NCBI RefSeq assembly: GCF_947507565.1
Contig: NC_089190.1
Span: forward strand, 1,736,001 to 1,800,000
Length of the DNA stretch: 64,000 bases
Source of the DNA: Oscarella lobularis
Lineage: Eukaryota > Porifera > Homoscleromorpha > Homosclerophorida > Oscarellidae
Reading direction: 5' to 3'
Position 1 is the first letter of the stretch. The number at the start of each line of letters is the position of its first letter. Made by a program: the position numbers and the translations under genes. The notes under the pieces are model-generated. The model was not told the origin of the DNA. It saw nothing but the letters and a program-made list of their open reading frames with translations, and searched no databases. Below are positions 1 through 11,600 of the stretch, piece after piece.

Positions 1-1100
<1,100 letters not shown>

Positions 1101-1321
1101 GACGGTGGATGCTGGAAAGGAGCAATCACGTGGATAGCGTCGCGCACGTTATAAAATTCGCTTCTTTGTCAAATCCTACAAGTCACGCCCAATATAGTAA
1201 ACCCCATCTAATGTAAAAGTGGATTTTTGCTGCAGTAAAGAATTCTGTAGAAGTGTAACAACGCCCACGTGACGTCATAATCAAACATCCCGTACGTGGG
1301 CTGATAAAGAGACGACGAGCG
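1101..1321. promoter_or_regulatory. Shared head-to-head promoter with E-box/CRE
   Basis: The 221 bases between the two divergent start codons must carry both promoters. An E-box CACGTG abuts a perfect CRE palindrome TGACGTCA (1270-1277). No clear TATA box was seen. Regulation through CREB/ATF-type factors is inference from the motif only. Confidence 0.5.
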
Positions 1322-3132
1322 ATGGCGTCGACTCGCACCCGCTGCTGCTGCCTTGGTTTCCTCGTCACGACGACGATATTTTTGATTATCAGCACCTCTA
1401 TACTCGCGGGCGGCGTCTTGAATCGCATACGCGGCGGCTATTTGAACGTGAGCGACGATTTGCCAGCGTACAATACGACGGCTGGCTATTGGCAAGCGCA
1501 CGTCGTCACGCGTCTCGTCTTCGCGGTACCAGTAGGCCTAATGACGGTGAGTCGACGCGCTATCTAAGCTCGAAACGCGATCGCGTCCTTTTGCAGCGGT
1601 TTGGTTGCCTACTTCCTAGCAATTTGTGCGCATAGAGGGAGAGATTAGGCTTATAAGGCGACGCGATTAGTCTAGAGCCCCATTGAGCCTTTACTTCAGA
1701 GAAGAGGCGGAAGTACGGGGCTCCGGGGTTGGCGACGTTTTGACTCGAATGCGGTTTTTGACGTCACTCCCGCGCAATAGGGCTTGGTCGGTTGGCACGC
1801 AAAAGGCGGCCTCGTAACCGGAATCACGACCTGGTTCTCGCTCTACATCGGCTGGGGCTGCTACATGAACCTGGGCGAAGATGCGAACGGCTACCTGAGG
1901 TAAAAAGCGACCGCGCGTGGGATTGTTATGGGAACCAACGATTGCTAATACTGTCTTATTCGATTAGTCGGTCCGGCGTTTTTGACTGGATACTAGGCCG
2001 CCAGTTGGAAGGCTGGCCGTACACGCGTCGCGTCATACGCGACTACACGGGCATGTCGCTGCGCGGTCTCGCGTGGACCGCGCCTACGGGATACGCGCTT
2101 TACTACATGGGTTACGGTTGGCAATACGCTCTCTCCGGCAGTCTAATGGCCATATTCTATTTCGCCGGCGCACACACGCAGATACGTTCGAGCGCGCTCG
2201 AAAACGATTTCGGCGCCGGCGTACCGGCGTCGGAATTCTACTGGGGCGCCTTCATTTGGCTCGCGCTCGCCTTCTCCGCGGTCGCGCGCATAACCGAACA
2301 CTTTCTCAAAAAATGGGAACGCGAAGCGCGTCGTCGCGATCGCGCTTCGGACGCCTATCCGCGACCGTCGTACAAGCGCAGTCGATGGACGAAAGCGAAA
2401 TTCGGTCGCAAAGCGTCGGCGGTCGTCTACGAACTAACGATGGGCGCAATCAATTGCGTTTTCGCCGCTTCCGTCGTCTTTTACGCGCTCGTCGCGCAGG
2501 ACGACGTTCGCAATAAGGGTCAAACGTTTTTCGGCATTTTCACTGCTTTCCTCTTCCTGCTCACGTGTCAAACGTTCACGATGGGCCGGGCTTGGACGTT
2601 GGCACGTGTTAAAAAGGCGACAGCGGCGGCGGTGGCCAGGGAGCGACGCCGCTCGTCGGCCGAGGTGCGCGCTAAAATATCCGTCGGCTCGAGAAATCAT
2701 TTCTCGCGCACGAATTCGGGCGCCATGGGAGCGCCCGATCCGTTCGGGGCCCCCTTTTTGGGTCGCACCATCGTGCCCGTCGACGAAGCGTTGCCCACGT
2801 ATCAGGAGATCGAGAGTATGGAAGAGGCGCCGCGAGTCATAACGATCAACGACGAGGAAAGCGGCGAGGAGGATTATTCCGGACTGCGCGCCTATAGGGC
2901 GGGAATCGAGCCGGAACGGCCGAAATCGTTTGCGTGGGATTTCGTCGAAATTTTGCACATGGCTGCCGGATGGATTCGGAATCTCGTCGGTCTCTTGGGC
3001 ATGCTCGCCACGTGCGTCACGTTTTTGCTATGTCTTTTCGCGGCTGCTTGGAATGCTCATACGCCTCGATTTATCCAGACGAATTCTACGACTTGCGAAC
3101 AGGCGCCTCTATATGAAATATTCAGCGGGTAA
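1322..3132 (+). CDS. Multi-pass membrane protein of unrecognised family (about eight TM helices)
   Basis: Three exons: 1322-1546, about 1783-1900 and about 1968-3132, joined in phase (the second ends after two bases of a Ser codon). The roughly 500-residue product has hydrophobic segments near residues 10-32, 62-80, 83-105, a pair around GYALYYMGYGWQYALSG, then FYWGAFIWLALAFSAV, MGAINCVFAASVVFYALV, TFFGIFTAFLFLLTC and, close to the C-terminus, LVGLLGMLATCVTFLLCLF. Between the last two helices lies a long basic-then-acidic loop with a PTYQEI stretch that could be a cytosolic regulatory region. An N-glycosylation sequon (NTT) sits after TM1. I considered DUOX maturation factor because of topology and size, but no DUOXA motif is visible. 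It shares its promoter with the P5C dehydrogenase gene. Function unknown; exon structure is well supported by phase. Confidence 0.7.
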
Positions 3133-3570
3133 ATAGTTGCGACTTTGTGTAGACCTCGAGATATATATGGACCTCCCCTTTCCTTGTTCGTTCTAGTATG
3201 ACAAGTTCAGATTAATTATCAATAACTATGGTATGTTTGGTAAGGGTTTTTTTTTCTTATTTTGATGTTCGTGAGCACTGTACGCTTTTAGTATGTCACC
3301 CAACACCACGACGAGAGATACTGCACTGGGTTATCATGCTTTAGTTGATAGTTAATGGCTAGCCTACGTTTTTGGCGATGATTATCTTATTTTTAATCGT
3401 CATCTCTGAAAGATCGAATCGCGTTAGACGAAGAAATCCGTATACCAATAGAACAGGTTTGGTTCTGCTGACGATTTTTATCTCTTCTAAGTGGTGATCA
3501 TCCTTTAGAGAAAACTGACCAAGTTCTAGGTCCCGTAGAGTTCACTTCCGCGTGTGTAGGCTGTCGCATC

Positions 3571-6500
3571 ATGCCGCAGATCGTCACAACAATCTTCTTC
3601 GTCCTCTTCTCTCGAGTCCTGGGCTCCGACGTTTCTACGGCAGTGACTACTAACGGTATCGTGACAGCAGATAGGCACCAGAGAGCTAGAGACGATTTCG
3701 TCGTCATTTCATTGCGGCAGTCGTCAACAGTCGCTTTACGGCTTCACTTCCTACAGGCACGACTAACGACGGCAGTGCCAGCGGAGACGCTCATGTGGAC
3801 TCTGGCAGTGACTCGACCGCAATGGGTTCGTCAGCGTTTACCTTGCTTCTTAACGTCAACTTCTCTCCTTTTACAGGATGCTCCTACAACGGCACGATTT
3901 ATGCTTTTCACGAGACTTGGAATGCGGACTTGCCGCCGTTCGGTGTCTTTCCGTGCATCGTTTGTCAATGCCGTCCTGTATTTAAATAATCTAAACCTGT
4001 CTATCTATATCGACCACGTTATATATGTTGTAACGACAGTTGTAGTTCTTCAGACGTTAAATCAGTCCGGTTGTATTTGATAGGTGGTCGATTTAGACAG
4101 GCATTGTAGAGTAATCAAAGAATTGCCCTCACTCTGTTTTTTTTTTTCTATGCAGGAGAACGTTAGCGATGCTATAGTGGGTCAGACGCACTGCAGCAGT
4201 ATCGAGAATAGCTGTCAGCCTCTCGCCTGCGAAGACCAGTACTCGCATCCACAACGCTGCTGTCCGTTTTGCGAAGGAAGTAAAGTGACTTGAACTCCGT
4301 CTGCGGTACGTATAGTGTACATTGCCTCGTCTCTTTTCGCAGCGTTTCCGCTTGACGGGACTGAGACGGTGTATCACGCCAATAGGCAATTTCCTTTTCG
4401 AGGCGGTGAGAGCTTCGAAGTTCTTTTCTAGTCTCTTTTCATTCTGCTTTTGTAGAATTTATGGCGCTACTGACTGGCTCGGAGATCGACGATGCCGTCG
4501 TGACGTACGGCTCGGGATGGGCGCGATTCGTCATCATTCACAATGCCGTTCACTACACCATCGACTTCGCCGGGTTCGTTTTCCTTCTCTTCTCAACTTT
4601 CCTCTTCTCGCTATTGACTTTTTTGAAAAGAGCAGCTTGGAGTCGACGATAACGAGCGTCGAATTGCTATTTGAGCGCCAACAGACGGTCCTTAGCGTTC
4701 CGCTTCATCTACTCGCCACTAAACACAAGGTACCGCGACCGTCTCTTAGAATTAAACGAGCCGACTCGCGGACGTACGTCATTGCGGAATCCTCTTTTGA
4801 AGGTTTGCGGAGTCTGGAACGACCTACACGAGTTCCTTCTCAGACTGTTCGAAGAGGAAGAACTGTTCGTCGTTGTCAAAACCGACGATCATCCGGACGG
4901 CGAATTAGCCGGAGACGTTTTCAGGAGACAAAACGAATGGATCGGTACCATCGACTCGGATCTATCAGTCGGCTATTATTCGTATTTATCTAGACTCCTT
5001 CGGCGGCGTATTGAAACCCGTTCTACCTAAAGATCCGCGCGTCCATCGAGCATCCGCCGGTGCAGGCGGCTTGGCGATGATTCGACTTCACTCGACCCCT
5101 GGTGTCCCATCAACGAAGAGTCTTCAATATCTCATTGCTATTGAAGGAATAGACTTTGTGGACGGTACGTTTTTGCTTGGTCTGAATCGTCTCGTTAGTC
5201 TTCTTTCTATTTCTTTAGAGGCCATGTTTTATCTTCCCGTAAACGAAAATAATTTGGAGCTTCACCGTGAGGTCTTACATCAATTCCGTTGGAATTACAA
5301 TGATGAAGTAGGACATAGCGATTCGTATAGAGTCGTGTCTATAGGACTCCTCTTCTAGTATCAAGTGTTTTCCGGCTTTTGGACGGGAATCAATGAGACC
5401 GTATTGGAGTTGCTCGCTCGCGGTCGAATACACGTGAAAGTGGAATTTCGTCGCGGCAGCAGCAAGGGTCAAATTCGTAGCGCTATCACCGTTTTCAGTC
5501 CGTGCGGCGGTAAGCTTCGCCAGCCTTCTCTGCGTACGTCTCCTTTGATCGTTCTGAACAAGGACTCCTTGCAATGCTTTCCGGCAATCAGAAGCCTCTG
5601 AACGCGTTCACCGGTGCCGGCGCTTTTGGACGATTTGAATTGAAGCAGAACGGCTCACTCGGATACCACGTGAGTTAGACAGCCCAACGACTCAAACATA
5701 TGTATATACACGTGTCTTCCAGATCAAGTGGTTTGATCTGGAAGGCCATTTGAGGAGCGTCGGCCTGTTTCGACCGTTGCCTTCTAGCGGTCCCTTTGAC
5801 GATGCCATGGAACTCGTTTTCGATCTGACAGGCGACGTGAACGAAGATAAGGAAGAGGTGCATAGTTTTTACCCCCCCCCCCCCCCCCCCCCACGCGACA
5901 AGTTTGGTCACGGTTGTGTGGCGTACGTAGTTGGACGGCATGTGGGACGACGTGCCCGCCGACGTCCTTAGCACTCTGTCGGAAGGAAATCTTCAGGTTC
6001 TCATTGGCACGGATCAGTACGCCTCGGGCGAAATCACGGGCCAAATTCAGAGGCTCTTTCTCAACGACTACAAGACGATTAGAAAAGGTGACGATCGATG
6101 CCCTCCGGACGCGGACGTTTCAAAATATGCGTCGTCCCGAATACATGAATCGTAGAGTTTTCCCTGACGTTGACGGGAAGCCAAGCGGTGCCGTTCTCGC
6201 GAAGCGGCGCCGTCGGTCAGGTGTGGTTGTCGGCCGACGACGAATGCTCGCTTCACTATCGCGTCGTCTTGCGCGGCGTCGACGTCAACGATCGCATTCG
6301 CTCGGCGACGATTCGAGGACCGGCGTCGTCGAGACGCACCGGTTCCGAATTGTACGACATCAAGGATTTTTTTGGCGCAGAAATGCAGGTATATAGCTGG
6401 AAGCAGCGGTCGCGCAGCTAGCTTTTATTGCGTATATATATATATCTAAGGCTATCGGAGTGATTCGGCAAGCAGACGCGCAATTGTATAATTCACTCCG

Positions 6501-8330
6501 CCAGAAACGGATTTACATTGAGATTGTGACCGATAAGACGACGGTTCGCTCTCAATTGGAATTGAAGACAAATTGCACGGAATCTACTCACCTGGGTATG
6601 TTTGTTAATAATTCCCGAGTCCTGTCTTGTATTCGTCATCTTTAGTGGTAAATTTTGGCGAGGATTGTCACGAGTGCGTGCTGGGCGACGAGACGCACTC
6701 GAGCGGCGATCACTGGCATCCGACCTGTTCCCACTGTCGTGACGATCGACAGATTGACTACGATACTCGTTGCTATTGCCAGGTAAGGATTCCCGTCGTT
6801 AACTTAAGTTTGGTAACGGAATCGCCACGGCTGATCACAGTGTGGAAATGTGATTTGTTGGCCAATTGACTTAACATGTCCACCGCAATGCGATTGTTCG
6901 GACAACGAGAAGCCAGTCGTGCGAGACCGCTGCTGTCCCACTTGCCCCGAAGCGGAAGGTTGATGAATGCGGATATGCAACCCTAGTTATGCGTTCCTGA
7001 ATTTGTGGCGCAGGCGAGTGCGTTCGCGACGTTCAACTCGAGTCGATCGACCGCAGTCTCTTTCTGAGAAACGAAGGTCTGGTTTCTTGTATTTTGTCTA
7101 TTTTTTGATTCATCCGTCATCTGTCTTCTGTCAGCGTGCCGTCGGTCTGATGGCAGTGTCTACCCGGTTGGATTTCGTTCCCTGTTGATAACCGAGACGA
7201 ATTACGCTAAATGCATCACTTGTTTGTGTCAGGTTAGTTTAGCCTTCTTCTCCTGAGGGATTTCCCAACTGAGCGAAAGGTTTCATTTGATTATAGGAGA
7301 ACGGAACGATGTCGTGCGAAGAGCGATTGGGGCCCGCGTATGTCGTGTGTCCGAGCAACACTGACCGTCCAGACGAATGCTCCTCTTTGAGTACGTATAG
7401 GGGCCACGGCACCTTACCCGGACGTCCTGTCTGAATAATGCGCTGACGGATTCCTAATTCGATTCAATTTTTGTTTTTAGCACCACGCGATCCAACTGAG
7501 TCGCCTCCAGATCGTACGATGTAGGTGTAAGGACCCTTCTTGTACTAATACTTTTTTTGTTTTTAGCACCAATCTATTCTTCTGAGTCGCCTGTTCTCTC
7601 TCCAGGTCCAGGTGAGTGCACGGATGTGTGTAAGAACCCCTACGTGTAGCATATTTTTTCAGCACCAACAATGAAACCTTTGACTCCCGTTCCTCAGTCC
7701 GATCCAGGTGAGCGAGCACAAACTACACAATATTCTCTAGTTCATTTCTTGCCGTCCAGCACCGACTGTGCCCCCATCGGGTGAGTATCAACATCCGGAT
7801 AGAGAGCGATTTATTGGCTACTTCCGCATCGTTACCAAGGAACATGCGAGTGGCAAGGAGTTCTCTACGAAGAAGGCGAAACCTTCTTTCTTCACTGCAG
7901 CTGGAAATGCGTATGCGAGGTTCTCATTGAATAAGAATCTACGATGACCTTTGACTTATTATTGTTCGCTTTTTCTTTAGAAAACCGGAAACGTAGACTG
8001 TAAAGAAATCGCCTTTTGTCCCGAGTTGGAGTGCGCTAGGCAGAAGTGGACCGCCGGCGAGTGCTGTCCTCATTGCGTTGACGGTAAGGAAAACACAGCT
8101 ATGTACACAAACGAGTGGGAAAAGAATCGTCTTCCCACTTGTCTGTCAACACAGGTGATCATTCTAATATGCAGGTTGATCGACGTCCGGCGCGCCTCTG
8201 GGAGGAAGCTAGACGAAAGACGAGCGATCTAATAACACAGCACCCTGTTCTCGGAATTGGGGTACGAAGACTCGCAGCTAAGTATAAAATCGCGTTGACT
8301 TTCGCTTCTCTCGGCGGTGCTGCTGGCTAA
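3571..8330 (+). CDS. CHRD: Chordin: secreted BMP antagonist, VWC-CHRDx4-VWCx3
   Basis: Chordin binds BMP-type ligands outside the cell through VWC modules. A signal peptide starts at 3571 (MPQIVTTIFFVLFSRVLG). First coding exons are 3571-3655, 3757-3825, 3877-3977 and 4156-4279. VWC1 (3877-4279) has ETWNADLPPFGVFPC and the closing CCPFC. Four CHRD repeats follow in order: from FMALLTGSE (about 4461) through VCGVWNDLHEF; GGLAMIRLHSTPG (about 5070) through the exon ending near 5510; GLLAMLSGN (about 5570) to about 6090; and FSLTLTGSQ (about 6154) to about 6600. VWC2 (about 6650-6960) ends CCPTC. An atypical Cys-rich module spans about 7010-7395, and the last VWC (about 7838-8080) ends CCPHC. 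Four microexons form the linker before it. The C-terminal tail of about 60 residues ends at TAA 8328-8330. This is the full vertebrate chordin order. About 25 short introns; exact boundaries in the CHRD region are approximate. Confidence 0.92.
5872..5892. repeat. 21-base poly-C tract in a chordin intron
   Basis: An uninterrupted run of C lies between the donor after the exon ending in Asp-Lys-Glu-Glu codons and the next CHRD exon. It probably acts as an extreme pyrimidine tract, although the acceptor (gtag before 5929) is about 35 bases further on. Confidence 0.9.
7481..7780 (+). other. Four phase-1 microexons encoding a Pro/Thr linker in chordin
   Basis: Exons 7481-7513 (33 nt), 7567-7611 (45 nt), 7663-7707 (45 nt) and 7760-7780 (21 nt) each begin with the bases CACC directly after an AG. 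Each enters and leaves in phase 1 and encodes Ala/Pro-Pro then Pro, Ser and Thr residues. The introns between are about 50 nt. The repeated layout suggests internal exon duplication. Skipping any one would keep the frame, so linker length could vary by alternative splicing. Confidence 0.75.
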
Positions 8331-8664
8331 TTTAATTGTTTATCTTTGCGACGTGGATTGTGTACTTTAGAGAAAGAAGACTACGGTTTGAACCAGTAAG
8401 CGTCGGCTCTTCTCAGTGCTCTCACGTGGCCGTGCACGTGGCCGGCGTGTGTCGTGTCATTAGCCAAATTAACCGCTAATTCTATTTACCGCCGACGCAT
8501 CTATGCGACCAATGAGAACGTCGAACGGGTCCCAGGGAACCCAAATAATTCATCGAAGATCCCACGGTTCCCCTTACTTGTCGTCGCGCGACTCAAGCTG
8601 TTTGTGAGCGCAGCTGCACCGTCGAACGACAAACCGAATACCCCGAAGTCCTTTTGCCGCCGCG
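8331..8664. other. Intergenic region between chordin and the multi-domain inhibitor gene
   Basis: Contains the 3' end of chordin and the promoter of the next gene. GC-rich near 8420-8450, with repeated GTGGCC/CACGTGGCC motifs. No gene seen. Confidence 0.6.
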
Positions 8665-11600
8665 ATGCTACTCGAAAGCACTCGCCCTCTTCTCCTCTTC
8701 GTCGTCGTCGTCGCCACCGCGGCGTTCATCGGGACGATCCCCGTCGACGCGCAAGACGCAGCGAGCGCTTCTCCGCTCGCTTGCTGCGCGCCGAAGCCCG
8801 GATCGGACATCGTCGTGACGGCAAGGAAAGAGAACAGAAAGGGACAGCACTACAATGTCCTCATAGCCGAAACGACTTGCATGAACGGACTGTCGTTCAA
8901 CTGCGTCCTCCCACCGAACGAGACCGTCTGCAAACCGGTAAGCGGAGCGCATAAGGGCGCCGACGCGCTACGACCCCCCTGGAGAGGGCTCGACTCGCCC
9001 TGTAGACAAAGCACGGCCCACACGTGTATTTGCCCCCCCCGCCCGCCCGTAGAGTCGGTTCTCGTTCCGCGCTCGGCCGAAGCATTTCCTGTTCTCGAAA
9101 GCGTATCTATGCGCCATGCGTGTTTTCTCGCGATCGTTCCCCCCTCTCTCGCGCGCGCGAATACGGTACTCGATTACCCCAGCGTGGGAGTGCGAGACGC
9201 GGTTACAAGTGTCGAGTCTTCGAGACTTAGCACTTTCTTTTGCCATCGCTATAAAAACATCGTTACGAACTAACTTATTTTTGGTCGCGTGAGTCGAGTG
9301 TTTTCGTTTCTTTTTTAGCGTCCGCGCAAGTCCGACGGACGATTCGTCGTCGTTGGGGAGAATAGGATTCGAATTCACTACGGCGAATGTTCTTACGAAG
9401 TCGTTTGTTCGGAGGGCTGTCCCTCCGAAATCGAAGGCACTTATCAAACAGGTGCGTCTATATGTCGACGAAAACACGATTGACGAGCGGTTTCGTTTTC
9501 GTAGCACCTGCGCCGACGACACCCACCCCTGTCGTCACGGAAACGGAAACGGCGTCTACCCCTGTCCTCACGGAAACGACGTCTCCTCCTCCGACGAAAC
9601 CGCCGTGCAAATTCAAAATGCCCGACGGGAAGCGGGTTAGAATTCCCGACGGTGACTACGCTGTTCGACAAAAGCCGAGTCGTAAATGTCAGCACTGTTA
9701 CTGCAACGATGGCAAGGTCTCCTGCAATACGGTTCTCTGTGGATGCACTCGTTACGGCGGTGTGACAGATTCGTGCTGTCCACCCTGCGTCACCCCATTC
9801 CCAACCACACCACCAGTGATTACAGTGACACCAACGACGCCCGATCCGTGCTCAAACGTTTCTTGCAAAGACTATCAGGATTGTGATGTATATAAGGGCG
9901 AAGCCTATTGCAAGGACACGTGTCGCGACAATGGACCTTGCAGCAAGACGATGGAGACGATGGAGACGTGCGTCTTGACTACGGTTAACTGCGTTCGAGC
10001 GCCGTGTCCCAAAGTAGCTAAGTGCAGCTCGAAAGGCAAGCAACGCTCTTGTATTTAAAAGTAGTACCGCGAATTTAGCTCTCGTCTTGCATTTAGGCAA
10101 TGAAGGCGACATGTGCCTTGTTGATTATCTCGACGATCGACTTGGAATGTACAAGGACGGGGAACGATGGGTGAAAGATGCGTGCACGCAGTGCAAGTGC
10201 AATCGCGGCGAAGTCGTCTGCAGTAAAATCACGTGCGACGTCGACGAGAACTGCGAGGAATACTCGAAACCCCGGAGAGGAAGTTGCTGCGGAAGATGTT
10301 TGAAATACCGAGGTCGGTTGCTCTTGCTCGTTGCCTAAATCTAATTTAATTTTTATATAGATGAATGTTCTGATTCGTTGACCGACCCTGCCACAAGTCG
10401 TCGTAGCGGAGACCGTTGGAAGACTGGACCGTGCACTACGTGCATGTGCGTCAGTGGAGAAGTTGTATGTGCGACTATTGCTTGCTCTCCGGAAGAAGGC
10501 TGTCTTGAGTATACCACGCCAGCACCGGATGAATGCTGTCCCAAGTGCGCTCGTTATGAATCCGGTTGGTGGTGATAAATAGCCACGTGTCGTTTGTCCA
10601 AATTATTCTCTTCTTTTAGAGGTGTGTCGCGTGCGAGTGGACGGTAAAGTGGTTATGATCGAGGAGGGAAAGTCGTACAAAGGCCAATGCGAAACGTACC
10701 GGTGCAGAAAAAACAAGGACGACTCTGGAGTTGTCGTAAAGGTCAAGCGCAACGAAAAATGCCCCAAAATCAGAAAGAAGCGGTGCGAAGGGACAGTCGA
10801 AGTTCCCAAAGGAAAGTGCTGCGCGGAGTGCGTTCCCTTCCCAACAACCCCGGTACCGACGGAACCTCCACCCGGTCAGCCAATGCAATCTTCCTCCTTT
10901 CAATATTACACATGTTCATATTTAGAGGGTTGTATCGATGAGGAAACGAACAAGACGTACGATCACGGCGAACTTTGGCGACGGAGCACGTGTGTCGACT
11001 GCTCCTGCAATGATTCCGTCGTCGAGTGTCGGTACGTGCAGAACGTCGATTGCCCCCAGGTTCCCGGTTGCGTGCGATACGCGGATCGCGTTGGAAACGA
11101 GTGCTGTCGTAAGTGCGTGGAATTCGACAGTCCAACAGCCACACCCATTCCAGGTTAGGCAACAGTGTTTGGAATAATAATTTTTTTTATATGCGCAAAA
11201 TATACAGGTCTGCCTTGCTTGACGACGAGCGGACGAAAAGCGAGCGGAGAGTACTGGCAGCCGAACAACGACATATGCTATTCGTGCATGTGCGACGACG
11301 GTTCGACGAGTTGCATTCGACTTCAATGTCAGCCGATTCCCGACTGTGGCAACTACGGCGACGTGCCGGAAGGTGAATGCTGCCCAATTTGTAACGATTA
11401 TCTCGGACGAAGTAAGAGAGTAGAAAAAAAACGTTCAATGTGCTCCAAGACTATTCTCTCTCTCCGTCTAGGCGGTAACATCATCGACGCTTGCATTTTG
11501 CCGAAAGAGGAGGGTGCGTGCATCGGACGATTCGATCGCTTTTATTTCGACATGGAGGACTTCACGTGCAAACCGTTCTTCTACAGCGGCTGTGCGGGAA

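Noticed and set aside
1322-3132. Dual oxidase maturation factor
   Set aside because: Topology and length are roughly right, but none of the DUOXA sequence blocks are visible.
4322-4993. 223-codon plus-strand frame in the chordin gene
   Set aside because: It reads through three introns out of frame with the VWC and CHRD motifs.
8454-8954. 166-codon plus-strand frame preceding the multi-domain gene
   Set aside because: Out of frame with the signal peptide exon at 8665, Arg-rich, and not extended by splicing.
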